A DNA stretch of 63,774 nucleotides from Candidatus Gastranaerophilales bacterium (GTDB taxonomy: Bacteria > Cyanobacteriota > Vampirovibrionia > Gastranaerophilales > Gastranaerophilaceae). A model generated the notes under the pieces. It was not told where the DNA came from. It did not search any database and was given only the letters and a program-made list of their open reading frames with translations. Location: contig CALUVV010000011.1 in NCBI GenBank assembly GCA_944324305.1, positions 1-63,774 on the forward strand. The letters run 5' to 3'. Made by a program: the position numbers and the translations under genes. Below, piece after piece: positions 11,681 to 21,654 of this stretch (its first letter is position 1; every line of letters starts with the position of its first letter).

Positions 11681-11720
11681 AAAAAACATAGTCCATACTT
11701 ATTATAGACTATGTTTTTTA
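11681..11720. terminator. Terminator downstream of secA
   Basis: Long stem AAAAACATAGTC / GACTATGTTTTT with flanking A and T runs. It ends the minus-strand secA transcript... it lies between the secA stop and the pseudopilin start, and its symmetry allows either direction. Confidence 0.88.
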
Positions 11721-11740
11721 TAATTTCAAGTACAATAATC

Positions 11741-14377
11741 TTATGCAACACCTTCATCGGAAGGACCAATTACCTGTATGCCGAATTTAGTCCTGAACAG
11801 GTGTTTTACGGTATCACCCTGAATTTCATACATCATCTTATTGAACAGGTCATAAGCTTCACGCTTGTATTCGATAAGTGGGTCTTTCTGACCGTATGCA
11901 CGAAGTCCTATGCCCTCTCTCAGCATATCAATATTATGGAGATGGTCAATCCATTTGTTATCTACTACACGCAGAAGTATATCTTTTTCCAAATTTCTGA
12001 TTACATTATTTTCGCTGAATGCTTCTTGAGGGATTGCATCAGGGTCGTATTGTGAAATTACCTGATTATAAAAATTTATAACTTCTTCTTCGTGCTGTCT
12101 GTACGAGTTAATTGCAAGCGTTTTTAATTTATCATATATAGGCTCAAACCTAAGATTTTGAACATCTGAAACTTGAACTCCTGACAATTGCGGAATAATT
12201 GAGTGAAGTTCTTTTATCATTGTCTGCAAATCTTCATAAACATATTCTTCAGGGTGTAAATCAGGCGCAATATAGCTTCTAAGCAGTCTGTCTATTTCTT
12301 TTTCAATCATATAATAAATATCTTCCGACAAATTCTTTCCTGCAAGAACTTTTCTGCGCTGTGCATAGAATTTTTCACGCTGAATATTCATTACATCATC
12401 ATATTCAAGAACGGATTTTCTTATGTCAAAGTGGTAAGTTTCAACTTTCTTTTGAGCTGATTGAATTTGTTTTGTTATGAGTGTATTTTCAATTGCTAAA
12501 TCTTCTTCAACGTTAAGCATATTCATTAGGGCCGTAATTTTATCTCCACCGAATATTCTCATTAAGTTATCTTCAAGAGATAAGAAAAATCTTGTGGAAC
12601 CGGGATCCCCCTGACGGGCAGCACGGCCTCTTAACTGGTTATCAATACGGCGTGATTCGTGGCGTTCCGTACCTATAACGTGCAAACCGCCCGCTTCAAC
12701 TACTTTTGCATGTTCGGTCTCTGTAATTGCACGGGCTTCTTTTAGAGCGTTTTCTTTTTCTTCTTCATAATTCGGGCTTTCAGGAGTAATATCTTTATTA
12801 TCAAGCATTTCTTTTGCAAGGAATTCTGCGTTTCCGCCGAGAAGAATATCCGTACCGCGCCCTGCCATGTTTGTAGCGATTGTAACGGCTCCTACACGGC
12901 CGGCCTGAGCAATAATATAAGCTTCTTTTTCATGATGTTTGGCATTTAAGACGTGGTGGGGAATTCCTTTTTGCTTTAACAAATAAGATACATATTCCGA
13001 TTTTTCAATACTTATTGTACCGACAAGCACGGGACGGCCGATTTTATGCATTCTGATAATGTCTTCGACAACCGCATTAAATTTGGCGCGTTCGGTTTTA
13101 TAAATTACATCGGGGTAATTTACTCTGATATCAGGCTTGTTTGTCGGAATTGTAGTAACTTCAAGATTATAAATCTTGCCGAATTCCGCTTCTTCTGTCA
13201 TTGCCGTACCTGTCATACCCGATAGTTTCGGATAAAGCCTGAACAGATTTTGGAAAGTAATACTTGCAAGAGTTTGGGTTTCGTCTTGAATTTTTACGCC
13301 TTCTTTAGCTTCGATAGCCTGATGAAGTCCGTCAGACCAGCGTCTGCCTTCCATTAAACGTCCTGTGAATTCGTCAACAATAACAACTTCATCATTTTTA
13401 ACCACATAATCCGTATCTCTTACAAACAATTCTTTAGCTTTCAGTGCCTGCAAAAGATGATGTGCATATTGTGTATTTATGTCAAATAAGTCCTGAACTC
13501 CTATAATTTCCTGAGCTCTGTCGATGCCGTCTTCGGTTAAAATAATATTTTTATTTTTCTCGTCGACTTCGTAATCTTTAATCTTTTCAAGCTGCGGTGC
13601 GACTTTTGCCATAAGCTGATAAGTTTCCGCTGATTTTTCAAGTCTGCCGCTGATAATCAAAGGCGTTCTTGCTTCATCGATTAAAATACTGTCAACTTCG
13701 TCAATAATGGCGTAGTTATAAGGCCTTTGAACAAGCATATCAAGGCTTGCAGCCATATTGTCACGCAAATAGTCAAAACCGAATTCATTATTTGTACCGT
13801 AAGTAATATCGCAGTCATAAGCGGCTTTTTTAGCGGCAAAATCATCTGCGGTTCTTCCGCCAGAAAGGATTACGCCTACGGAAAGCCCGAGGAATTTATA
13901 TATTTTTCCCATCCACTCGCTGTCACGTTTTGCAAGATAGTCGTTAACAGTGATTACATGAACACCTTTTCCTGTCAGTGCATTTAAATATGCAGGTAAA
14001 GTAGCTACAAGAGTTTTACCTTCACCTGTTCTCATCTCCGCAATGTGACCGTTATGAAGAAAATATCCTCCAATAAGCTGAACATCAAAATGACGCATAT
14101 TTAAAACACGTTTGCCGGCTTCTCTGACAGTCGCAAATGCTTCCGGAAGAATTTTATCCAGAGCTTCTTTTTCCAGTTTTCTGTCTGTTTTAAAATCGTT
14201 TGATGTCGGACGTTTTGCAAGTATTTCCTTAAATTCGTCAGTTTTTGCTCTCAGCTCATCATCCGTAAGTAGTTCAAACTGAGGTTCCAGAGCATTAATA
14301 TGGTCGATAATGCCCATTATATTTTTAATTTTCTTATCGTTAGGATCCCCCAACATTTTTAATAAAAAGCTTAACAT
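11741..14377 (-). CDS. secA: Preprotein translocase ATPase SecA
   Basis: Motor that drives unfolded preproteins through SecYEG. 878 residues. Walker A MRTGEGKT at 115-122, [16 protein letters not shown] near 226-241, and the helicase-like [10 protein letters not shown] and [15 protein letters not shown] motifs are intact. The C-terminus ends at GPSDEGVA and lacks the Cys-rich zinc-binding tail found in many SecA proteins. A leader rich in GAGAGG precedes the ATG. It is the housekeeping export route for the window's signal-peptide proteins. Confidence 0.98.
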   Translation of the reverse strand: MLSFLLKMLGDPNDKKIKNIMGIIDHINALEPQFELLTDDELRAKTDEFKEILAKRPTSNDFKTDRKLEKEALDKILPEAFATVREAGKRVLNMRHFDVQLIGGYFLHNGHIAEMRTGEGKTLVATLPAYLNALTGKGVHVITVNDYLAKRDSEWMGKIYKFLGLSVGVILSGGRTADDFAAKKAAYDCDITYGTNNEFGFDYLRDNMAASLDMLVQRPYNYAIIDEVDSILIDEARTPLIISGRLEKSAETYQLMAKVAPQLEKIKDYEVDEKNKNIILTEDGIDRAQEIIGVQDLFDINTQYAHHLLQALKAKELFVRDTDYVVKNDEVVIVDEFTGRLMEGRRWSDGLHQAIEAKEGVKIQDETQTLASITFQNLFRLYPKLSGMTGTAMTEEAEFGKIYNLEVTTIPTNKPDIRVNYPDVIYKTERAKFNAVVEDIIRMHKIGRPVLVGTISIEKSEYVSYLLKQKGIPHHVLNAKHHEKEAYIIAQAGRVGAVTIATNMAGRGTDILLGGNAEFLAKEMLDNKDITPESPNYEEEKENALKEARAITETEHAKVVEAGGLHVIGTERHESRRIDNQLRGRAARQGDPGSTRFFLSLEDNLMRIFGGDKITALMNMLNVEEDLAIENTLITKQIQSAQKKVETYHFDIRKSVLEYDDVMNIQREKFYAQRRKVLAGKNLSEDIYYMIEKEIDRLLRSYIAPDLHPEEYVYEDLQTMIKELHSIIPQLSGVQVSDVQNLRFEPIYDKLKTLAINSYRQHEEEVINFYNQVISQYDPDAIPQEAFSENNVIRNLEKDILLRVVDNKWIDHLHNIDMLREGIGLRAYGQKDPLIEYKREAYDLFNKMMYEIQGDTVKHLFRTKFGIQVIGPSDEGVA

Positions 14378-14467
14378 TATAAAATTTTCCTCTCCGTTCC
14401 GGTACTTCTTATTATAATACTAGCACGGACAAGGAAAATTTGTTTAATCTTAAGGAAAAATTTATTA

Positions 14468-16135
14468 TTATGTACTGAACATTGTAAATACTTTTTCTAC
14501 GTTTTTACTAATTAAGTTTTTAACAGTATCGTATTCGGTTGTCAATGCTGAAAGCTCTGTATCAATATTTTTCATTTTTAATTCAAGAGTTTGTTCTTTG
14601 GTATTGAGCTGGCTTTTCTTAACATTATATTCAGCTTCTGCACGTGCTACGGCATCATCATCCGTAACTTCGGCAACATGGCCGTTAAGTGTATAATGTC
14701 CCTGATAGAAATAGCCGTCATTATTTAATGAAGAAATAAATAACTGACCATTTTTCAATGCATTATTTAAATATTCGGAATCCGTTACCTGCTGTCTTTT
14801 CATTTTATCAGTAGAAGCACCGTTCATACATAATTGGTTATACAGCATATTATAGAAATCGGCACTTAAGGCATCCTGCTCTGTCATTGCACTATCATTT
14901 TTGATTATGAAATTGTATGAAACGTCATCGGTTATGTATGAACTGTTAGCGGAAGAACCTGCATCAACACTTACTCCGTAACCATAGCCTTCCATAGAAA
15001 TAGCAAAATATGTCAAATATGATTTCAGCATATTGCTTATGTTCACAGCTGTAACATCATTTGTTCCTTTAACAATATTATTAACTTCTTCTGATTTAGA
15101 AACGGCATTATTTACGGAAGATGAAATAATAGCACCGTTAGATGAAGATGTTTGAGTTGAGTTTAATAGTGCCTTAGTAAACTCCCACGCATTATTTAAT
15201 GCATCATTAGCTTCTTGATCAACGTTTAAGCCGTTAACGCTGCCAGAACTGCCCTTACCTAATAATGCTGCCATTGCATCCAAAATTTTAGTAGCAACTT
15301 CTTCCATTTTACCGGTGTCTATCTTACCGGCAATGGCATAATTACCGTCAATTATATCACCGAGTGTAATCTTTTCTAATTCTGCAGTATCTGTAATGGC
15401 AGCACCATTTTTTGTAACAACAATCTCATTATCATTTTTCAGCGTTGTCGAGGTAGTTAAAGTAACACCTGCAGCAGAGAATATATCTTTAAGGTTTATT
15501 GAATAAAGAGGATCACCTTCTTTATGAGTTACACCGTTTTCTGTTACATCCTCAGTATAAGTGGCTTCTTTCAAATAATTAATAAAAGCATTTGTAGTAA
15601 ATGAATTTGCAAGAGTTTTATCAATAATCTCGCCGCCTACACCGGAATCTGTGTAACCTTTATCACCTAATGCTATTACAGCACTTATGGTAGATGCTTC
15701 AGCCTGGTTATATACGCCTAACTGGTATAAAAATGCATTACGGGAACCGTCACCGGTTGCATCGGCTGCACCCATAAATCGGGAAACTTTCGGATCACCT
15801 GTTTTCTCATCAATAACGCCTGCATCTACAGCAGCCTGGAACATACTTTCAGAAAGAACTATCTTACCTTGCGAATCCGTAATTAAGTATGGATCATACT
15901 CGTTAAGCGCAGACGGTTTCATCATTATGTCATAAGATAAATCATATACATCATCGTCAACAGTATCCCATACAAGTTTGGTTGCATTCAAAGAATTCTG
16001 ATATTCTTCGGCTGCCTTTTGCTGGTCACGGGTAATAGAAAGTTTTTCTTGCGCAATTTGCATTGATTGAAATTCGCAATTCAACTTTCTTGATGTTATG
16101 GCTAAAAATCTTGCTTGTGAAGCTGCCAATCCCAT
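14468..16135 (-). CDS. Large helical-ended protein without signal peptide; putative secretion substrate
   Basis: 555 residues of unrecognised family. The N-terminus (MGLAASQARFLAITSRK) starts a long amphipathic helix to about residue 60. The C-terminus (from about 500) forms another long helix (KKSQLNTKEQTLELKMKN). The middle is Ser/Thr/Asn-rich and low in Cys. Helical ends around a variable centre and no Sec signal recall flagellin-like or type III-exported proteins; this is an architectural analogy only. It is a monocistronic unit next to the prophage boundary. It may be exported by the FliI/SctN-type machinery encoded elsewhere in the window; that is inference. Confidence 0.6.
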   Translation of the reverse strand: MGLAASQARFLAITSRKLNCEFQSMQIAQEKLSITRDQQKAAEEYQNSLNATKLVWDTVDDDVYDLSYDIMMKPSALNEYDPYLITDSQGKIVLSESMFQAAVDAGVIDEKTGDPKVSRFMGAADATGDGSRNAFLYQLGVYNQAEASTISAVIALGDKGYTDSGVGGEIIDKTLANSFTTNAFINYLKEATYTEDVTENGVTHKEGDPLYSINLKDIFSAAGVTLTTSTTLKNDNEIVVTKNGAAITDTAELEKITLGDIIDGNYAIAGKIDTGKMEEVATKILDAMAALLGKGSSGSVNGLNVDQEANDALNNAWEFTKALLNSTQTSSSNGAIISSSVNNAVSKSEEVNNIVKGTNDVTAVNISNMLKSYLTYFAISMEGYGYGVSVDAGSSANSSYITDDVSYNFIIKNDSAMTEQDALSADFYNMLYNQLCMNGASTDKMKRQQVTDSEYLNNALKNGQLFISSLNNDGYFYQGHYTLNGHVAEVTDDDAVARAEAEYNVKKSQLNTKEQTLELKMKNIDTELSALTTEYDTVKNLISKNVEKVFTMFST

Positions 16136-16221
16136 TTCTGTTACATATTCCTTTCGATTTATCTTAGTAACAACATGTCCGTTACTCGGATTGACGGCAT
16201 TATTATGCGCGAACTTTAATA

Positions 16222-16245
16222 AAAAAAGCTTTTTTGTAACGATTT
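16222..16245 (-). terminator. Probable terminator at the end of the prophage late genes
   Basis: Inverted repeat AAAAAAGCTTTTTT followed, in minus-strand direction, by a T-rich stretch. The stem is AT-rich and short, so this is a moderate call. Confidence 0.45.
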
Positions 16246-16252
16246 ATTAACA

Positions 16253-16483
16253 TCATTTTAAATCTATCAACAAATCATACATTTTATCAATTTTGTCTTT
16301 AACTTCCGAAAACTGATCTTTCAAATCGACAAAACTGTGTATTGTAACAAATTTTTCTTCTATTTCCTCAATAATTTCCCTGTGCTTTTTCTCCAGCTGT
16401 TCGGGGGTTACAAAAATTTTCTGCTGCACAAAAAACATTAAAACAACAATTATTATCGGAGAATATTCAACAATTTTTTCCAT
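16253..16483 (-). CDS. Small membrane-anchored coiled-coil phage protein
   Basis: 76 residues. One hydrophobic segment near the N-terminus (YSPIIIVVLMFFVQQ), then a charged coiled coil with heptads (EKKHREIIEEIEEKF, KDQFSEVKDKIDKMY). The layout resembles XhlA-type accessory holins or lysis-cassette membrane proteins, but no family signature proves it. It follows terL by 12 nt and is the last gene of the prophage. AAGGAAA sits before its ATG. Confidence 0.6.
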   Translation of the reverse strand: MEKIVEYSPIIIVVLMFFVQQKIFVTPEQLEKKHREIIEEIEEKFVTIHSFVDLKDQFSEVKDKIDKMYDLLIDLK

Positions 16484-16495
16484 AATTTCCTTTCC

Positions 16496-17785
16496 TTAAA
16501 GTGTTATCGGCCAGTAAAAATCCACAAGATACGAAGCAGCATCAATAGGGTGCGATAAAAATTTAAGCTCTTTTGACTGCTTTATCTGCTGATATGTAGG
16601 AATATCAATCTTTGACGAACCTTCTTTATATTTTAGATTGTAAATGTTATAAAGAAGTTTTTCACATTTTTTATCCACAAAAAGGCAAACTTCGCCTTCT
16701 GCAGAACGAACTTTTGAATTAAAAGCCATTATCCTGTTTTTTATAGGCGGATTAAATGCTTTAATCTGAATTTCAACATCGTATCCGTATTGCAAAAGTT
16801 TTTTCTTGATTATTACGTAATTTGTATATTCACTTGTGCAGCTGCGGTTATCGCCCGAAGCATCGCCGTTTACGATTACTTTTCCTTTATGGTTCGGATA
16901 ACGCCTGTAAAATTCATCACACGCTTTTGCGGTTGTAGTATTTTCCATTGCGATTTCGTCAAAGTAAAAAACTTTATCATCGGTTTTATGCGCAAAAACC
17001 CAGCACATAGGATCAACGTTAAAGTCGCATGAAATATGCAAATCCATATCAGGCTGGTAAGAAATATCTTTAATATTCGCATCGGTAAAATCCTTTATAA
17101 CAAGCCCGTTATTATATTCTCCGTTTTGTGCAAGAACGAAAATATTGTAATACTGCTCGTCATAAAGCTTCTTTAATTCATCACAAAAACCCTCGGGCAA
17201 ATAAATATTTTGTGTTGTAGGAGCAGTGATAAGTCTGTAATTAGGAGCCGAATTCTCAATAAATGTTTTAAAAATCCACCCTCTTTGAAGTTCGGGGTTC
17301 GTATGACCGAAAATCCGGTAGGTAAAATTCTTCCAAACTTTTTTAACTCTCTGACGCATACGCCCTAAAAGCATTTTAAAAGTATCATAAGGAATATCCG
17401 ACATTTCTTCAATTTCCACAAATCCCAAGTTTAAAGATTTAAGCTTATTGGGTTCGTCAAAATGCCTGAAAAGAATTTCAGACCCGTTTTTGAAAGTAAG
17501 CTTCTGTAAAGACGAAGACCAATCATAATCTTTACCTTGAATAAAGCCAAAATTTTCAAGGTGTTCAAAATAAGTCTGTAAAGTCGTATCTCTAACAAGA
17601 GTATAAGTTTGTGCACCGACTAATCCGCGCACACCCGGAAATTTTAATGCAAGTAAAATCCCGAGAAGCGAGCCTGCAAATGTTTTTCCCGAGCCGTATC
17701 CTCCCTGATAAACCGCAACATCCAGTGAATAATCATGCGGGATTTCTAAAAATTCCCGCTGTGCCTTTAATAATTTATACAACAT
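16496..17785 (-). CDS. terL: Phage terminase large subunit
   Basis: Packaging motor that cuts concatemeric DNA and pumps it into the prohead. 429 residues. Walker A GGYGSGKT at 28-35, Walker B LGFVEIEEMSD near 121-131 with the catalytic Glu, and a C-terminal RNase H-like nuclease with Asp in SCDFNVDP (about 253) and VNGDASGD (about 310). All key residues appear present, so the motor may be functional. It lies directly downstream of the lipase gene and far from the small subunit, an unusual order. Confidence 0.93.
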   Translation of the reverse strand: MLYKLLKAQREFLEIPHDYSLDVAVYQGGYGSGKTFAGSLLGILLALKFPGVRGLVGAQTYTLVRDTTLQTYFEHLENFGFIQGKDYDWSSSLQKLTFKNGSEILFRHFDEPNKLKSLNLGFVEIEEMSDIPYDTFKMLLGRMRQRVKKVWKNFTYRIFGHTNPELQRGWIFKTFIENSAPNYRLITAPTTQNIYLPEGFCDELKKLYDEQYYNIFVLAQNGEYNNGLVIKDFTDANIKDISYQPDMDLHISCDFNVDPMCWVFAHKTDDKVFYFDEIAMENTTTAKACDEFYRRYPNHKGKVIVNGDASGDNRSCTSEYTNYVIIKKKLLQYGYDVEIQIKAFNPPIKNRIMAFNSKVRSAEGEVCLFVDKKCEKLLYNIYNLKYKEGSSKIDIPTYQQIKQSKELKFLSHPIDAASYLVDFYWPITL

Positions 17786-17801
17786 AATCCCCTATAACTG
17801 A

Positions 17802-18836
17802 CTAATCTTTAATTAATACGTGATTTCCATTAATAGTAACCCACTTACCTTCTGAAGAACTGCCCGAACTTTTGCCTGAAGAGGACTTATGAGAGGATTT
17901 TTCAGAACTTTGTCTTCGGCTGTTGTTTCCCGTACTATTTTGATTTGTAAAATACTTATTATACTGAGGGTATTTATCATTACCAATAAGTCCGCCTTGT
18001 TCATCAATAACATCACGGCCAAACCAATAAAAAGGCTTTGGAGAATTTTCCTGACGAAAATCATAAATACTGTTGTTTGCCATACGATTGTCAATTTCTT
18101 TTTCATAAACTTTAAATAAATCAGGATCCATGTTTGCAATATCCTGTCTTGAAATATTTGCATCAGAAATTTTATTGATAAAGAAGGGATGAGATTTTTT
18201 ATATTCATCAACAGGCACAGACTGCATACAATCTCCCATATTATCTATTTTATGTGCCGGAATAAAGCCGAAAGGAGATTTTGCCATAAATTCGTTTTGC
18301 AAATTCGGGGTAATATACGTTGTTCCGACATTTTCTCGTAGTTTCGAAACAGGGTCATGCGGGTCTCTGTAATTATTAATGTTATTATAATTTTTGCCAG
18401 GCTCTATATATTTTTTGCCGACACCATAAGCATTAAAAGTTGTGGTTTGCAGACCGTACTGAATACCAACAACAGTTGCCTCTGTTCCGCCTTCAGAATG
18501 CCCGATTGATTGAGTATTTGCTGAATTTAAACCATGTTTGTCTTTCATGTTCTCTGCAAAATCTTGAGCCAATTCAATTTGTTTGCTATTCCCTGTCAGA
18601 GCCATTTTAGCATTTGCGCCCCAATCTTTTGCACTGAACCTGTCTGTACCGACAAAACAAATTGCATATTGTCCGTCCTTTTCATAAAGAACTCCTTTAA
18701 AATTGCTGGGACGATCATATTTACCGTCAACCTTTACCCAACCATTTGATGTAATTGAACCGTCTTTCTTTTTAACCATTGAATTTGCCTCAGAACATAA
18801 AATTTTGTACTCGTTAGCCATAGCATGTTTGTTCAT
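17802..18836 (-). CDS. Phage-borne lipase-like alpha/beta hydrolase
   Basis: 344 residues. The central IGHSEGG (about 111-117) is a GxSxG nucleophile elbow, and CFVGTDRFSAKDWGANAKMALTG resembles the lipase class 3 oxyanion-loop region. Candidate acid and base are in DPHDPVS and PAHKID. The C-terminus is a Ser-rich linker ending in GKWVTINGNHVLIKD, a WVTING-type terminal peptide I recall from other phage head or tail proteins. Start ATG follows AAGGAAGG. It is encoded just before terL. Substrate unknown; a virion-associated or envelope-directed esterase is plausible. Confidence 0.68.
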   Translation of the reverse strand: MNKHAMANEYKILCSEANSMVKKKDGSITSNGWVKVDGKYDRPSNFKGVLYEKDGQYAICFVGTDRFSAKDWGANAKMALTGNSKQIELAQDFAENMKDKHGLNSANTQSIGHSEGGTEATVVGIQYGLQTTTFNAYGVGKKYIEPGKNYNNINNYRDPHDPVSKLRENVGTTYITPNLQNEFMAKSPFGFIPAHKIDNMGDCMQSVPVDEYKKSHPFFINKISDANISRQDIANMDPDLFKVYEKEIDNRMANNSIYDFRQENSPKPFYWFGRDVIDEQGGLIGNDKYPQYNKYFTNQNSTGNNSRRQSSEKSSHKSSSGKSSGSSSEGKWVTINGNHVLIKD

Positions 18837-18867
18837 GTTTACCTTCCTTTCTATTTTTTTTCACATT

Positions 18868-18896
18868 AAAATAAAACCGCTGTTTTCAGCGGTTTG
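18868..18896 (-). terminator. Terminator after the secreted paralogue pair
   Basis: Stem AAACCGCTG / CAGCGGTTT with a T-rich tail on the minus strand, between the paralogue gene and the lipase gene. Confidence 0.85.
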
Positions 18897-18925
18897 AAAT
18901 AATCATACTTCTCAGCTATTCTTAA

Positions 18926-19390
18926 CTATTTACTTGTTATTATCATTAAACTAAATGTTTTTTTATTATCTATAAAAGAGCTGCCAACACTTATAGCAAT
19001 CTCATTATATTTTTCATAACCAAGATATACTCGAAAACGCATTTCATCCATATTCATTCCTTCACGAAATGGTAAAGGTTTCACTGATAAGATTATATTT
19101 TTTACTTTCTCATCAAAATAATCATTTTGAAATACTGATGTTTTAATTCCATTTATTTCTCCATTACGGGTTACTATAAACTCACAGCTAGATCCCCAGC
19201 CGCGAAGACGAAACATTTTCTTTGCTTCCAAAGCTTGCTTTAAAGCTTTGCCATAATCTTCAAGATAACTCCAGTATATGGGATTGGTTTCTTTCGTTAC
19301 CTCAATCCCTGCTCCAACAGGGGGAAAGTCCTCACTAAAGACAGGGATTTGAAAGAGTATTAACATTATTAGTAAAATTATTTTTTTCAT
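18926..19390 (-). CDS. Secreted small protein, TonB/TolA C-terminal-like, paralogue 2
   Basis: 154 residues from the ATG at 19390, chosen because it gives the same length and start as its upstream neighbour; an ATG two codons earlier (19396) also exists. A Sec signal peptide (KKIILLIMLILFQIPVFSE) precedes a domain with FIVTRNGEING and IILSVKPLPFREGM, the pattern of TonB/TolA C-terminal folds that contact outer-membrane partners. It is highly similar to the 19416-19880 gene and lies in a tandem duplication. A phage moron or surface-exclusion role is conceivable but unproven. Confidence 0.7.
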   Translation of the reverse strand: MKKIILLIMLILFQIPVFSEDFPPVGAGIEVTKETNPIYWSYLEDYGKALKQALEAKKMFRLRGWGSSCEFIVTRNGEINGIKTSVFQNDYFDEKVKNIILSVKPLPFREGMNMDEMRFRVYLGYEKYNEIAISVGSSFIDNKKTFSLMIITSK

Positions 19391-19415
19391 TATCATACTT
19401 CTCAGCTATTCTTAA

Positions 19416-19880
19416 TTATTTACTTGTATTTATACCTATTGAAAAAATTTCTTTATTATCTATAAAAGAACCACCAATACTTATGTCAATTTCATCATAT
19501 CGTTGAAAACCCAGATAAATTCGCATATTCATCTCATCAACATTCATTCCTTCACGGAAAGGTAATGGTTTGACTGATAATATGATCTCTTTTACTTTTT
19601 TATCATAGTAGTCATTTTGAAAGATAGAACCCTTCATATTTTTCATTGCGCCGTCACGGGTTAAAGTAAATTTATAAGCAGCACCCCAGCCGCGAAGACG
19701 AAACATTCTCTTGGCTTCCAAAGCTTGCTTTAAAGCTTTGCCATAATCTTCAAGATAACCCCAGTATATGGGATTGGTTTCTTTCGTTACCTCTATACCT
19801 GCACCGGTAGGAGGGAATTCCTCACTAAAGGCCGGAATTTGAAAGAGTATTAACATTAATATTAAAATTATTTTTTTCAT
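19416..19880 (-). CDS. Secreted small protein, TonB/TolA C-terminal-like, paralogue 1
   Basis: 154 residues: signal peptide (KKIILILMLILFQIPAFSE), then a conserved N-terminal segment (VGAGIEV-like, TNPIYWGYLEDYGKALKQAL) and a TonB_C-like part (FTLTRDGAMKNMK, IILSVKPLPFREGM). The mature start and Trp/Arg-rich RLRGWG segment match its downstream copy; divergence is concentrated at the C-terminus. The Shine-Dalgarno is weak. It follows the portal terminator and shares a transcript with its copy. It is not a recognised phage structural protein, so it is probably lysogenic cargo. Confidence 0.7.
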   Translation of the reverse strand: MKKIILILMLILFQIPAFSEEFPPTGAGIEVTKETNPIYWGYLEDYGKALKQALEAKRMFRLRGWGAAYKFTLTRDGAMKNMKGSIFQNDYYDKKVKEIILSVKPLPFREGMNVDEMNMRIYLGFQRYDEIDISIGGSFIDNKEIFSIGINTSK

Positions 19881-19934
19881 AATAATATTATTTTACTAAA
19901 AAATGATTATTTGTATATAATACTTTTAGCTGTG

Positions 19935-19964
19935 TTAAGGAAAAGTGCCGCATTTGCGGCACTA
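19935..19964 (-). terminator. Terminator at the end of the portal gene
   Basis: Stem AGTGCCGCA / TGCGGCACT followed by TTTTCC on the minus strand. The distal arm overlaps the portal stop codon. Confidence 0.88.
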
Positions 19965-21620
19965 TGATTTCTCTTCACCGATTAAAAAATTGTTTGCATT
20001 TTCTATTCCGTACTGCTCGAGAGCAAATTTAAAGCATTCAAGCCAGTCTATTTTTTCTTCAACCTCGGGAACCTGCGCAAAGGATTGAACGACTTCAAAC
20101 AACTCTTTTAAACGCATTTTTCTTTCAAAAGAAGCCCTGCGGTCACCATAACGATAAATGTAATTTGCATTTCTTACATTATCATCAATTTCCATAAAGC
20201 TTGTTTTGCCTCTGTCATTTACTCCGATTAATTCTTTTCCGAGTTTAAAATTAGAGATTATTTCCGCTGTTTTTTCAACCATCGGAACAATAATTTTTCT
20301 GTTGATAGCATCCAAAATCATGTTTAATCGTGCTTCCTGACCGCTTACTGAATAATTAAGTTCAGTTGCAGTGCGTTCTGCCGATTGAAGATTGCCTGCC
20401 ATATTCTTGAAAATTCCCGTCGCACTTTCTATTGTGGATTTGAAATAATTCAAGAAATCCCAGCCGACCATAGCTTTATCAAAGGATAAAGGTGTCGGAG
20501 CAGTCGGCATTAATGCGGCGTCATATTCAATAATTTTACCGGGTTTTACGTCCTGCTGCCCTTTAAAACAGCCTTTAGGTGCCAGATACGGCGGGTTCAT
20601 CATTAAGGTTAAAGCATCAATCTGCTTATTTAAAATTGTTGATGCAAGATTATTCAAAATCAATGCAACTCTTAACGGTGAAATTCCCCTGCCTGTTCCC
20701 GGAGATTCTATAATATTTGCGTGAATAAACGGATTTATCACAAACGGGTTGCTTTCAAAGCGTATAACTTCACGCCGCGCAGCAACAACTATCAGCCGGT
20801 TTTTTAGCAATGTACCGTCTGAAAGCTCAATATCTCCCCAGAATTCCAAAATTTCTACTTTTTTACCTTCAACAGCATTTTCATCATTATTTTGAGATTT
20901 TTTTGATGCCACCACTCCTTTCAAAATTGCCAGTTTTCTGTCATCCAAATAATTATTTGCTTTATCCGAATAAAGTTCGTCTATTGACGAATATGTTCTG
21001 TAAATCTTTGCACATTTATCCCAATTATCACGATTGTATTTATCAAAAACAAAATCTTCTGATTTTATATGCTTAATTTTTGCGTTATCGTAAATTACTT
21101 TTTCATCAATTGTAAACCCTTTTTTATCGGGGTTAAGAATTTGTTCTTCAAGTGTTTTGGCTCGTCTTACAGATTTAATTTTGGTTTCCCAGCCGACAAA
21201 AAGAGTGCTTTCACCTGTTTCAACTATTCCGTCAATAACTTTTTCTATCTCATTTTCAATATTCATTTGCTCAAAAGTATTCACGAGCATTGCTTTCTGC
21301 CTGTTGGCAAACTGCTGTGTCTGCGGGGTTGTTCCGGAAACGTCGAACATTGCATCGGGGTGTGAATATAAATTTTCGCTAATATGAGATTTTAATGTTT
21401 GTGCAAGTTCGTATATATCCGGAAGCTCAATTCTGTTATCCCAGCCGTTTATTTTAGGGACATCGGAATTATATATTGCATCTCTTACAAGCTTTATGTC
21501 GGTAAGCTGTGCACTTCTTTGTTCATTAAATTTATCATACTTTTCAGTTATGTTAGCAACCAGAAACTTTTCTTCAGTATCAGAAAGTTTTTGTGTTAAA
21601 TCTTCTGTTTCTATCTTCAT
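19962..21620 (-). CDS. Phage portal protein
   Basis: 552 residues. The portal dodecamer forms the DNA entry vertex of the head. Features fitting the P22/podovirus-type family are the long helical N-terminal region, the IDGIVETGESTLFVGWE segment, ESPGTGRGISPLRVAL near the middle, and the FKNMAGNLQSAERTATELNYSVSGQEARL helical stretch (shown in parts: AERTATELNYSVSGQEARL). It follows the GNAT gene and is ended by a stem-loop terminator. Identification rests on motif feel, length and position with the terminase genes, not a database hit. Confidence 0.82.
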   Translation of the reverse strand: MKIETEDLTQKLSDTEEKFLVANITEKYDKFNEQRSAQLTDIKLVRDAIYNSDVPKINGWDNRIELPDIYELAQTLKSHISENLYSHPDAMFDVSGTTPQTQQFANRQKAMLVNTFEQMNIENEIEKVIDGIVETGESTLFVGWETKIKSVRRAKTLEEQILNPDKKGFTIDEKVIYDNAKIKHIKSEDFVFDKYNRDNWDKCAKIYRTYSSIDELYSDKANNYLDDRKLAILKGVVASKKSQNNDENAVEGKKVEILEFWGDIELSDGTLLKNRLIVVAARREVIRFESNPFVINPFIHANIIESPGTGRGISPLRVALILNNLASTILNKQIDALTLMMNPPYLAPKGCFKGQQDVKPGKIIEYDAALMPTAPTPLSFDKAMVGWDFLNYFKSTIESATGIFKNMAGNLQSAERTATELNYSVSGQEARLNMILDAINRKIIVPMVEKTAEIISNFKLGKELIGVNDRGKTSFMEIDDNVRNANYIYRYGDRRASFERKMRLKELFEVVQSFAQVPEVEEKIDWLECFKFALEQYGIENANNFLIGEEKS

Positions 21621-21654
21621 TTTTTACCCTTTCTATCGATAATTGCCGTACATT

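Larger units (their letters stand above)
18901..19880 (-). repeat. Tandem duplication of about 490 bp carrying the two secreted paralogues
   Basis: A near-identical stretch of about 37 nt (starting ATCATACTTCTCAGCTATTC) occurs at 18901 and again at 19391. Within the genes about 105 nt covering the mature N-terminus differ at only a few positions, while the C-terminal halves have diverged more. Confidence 0.85.
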
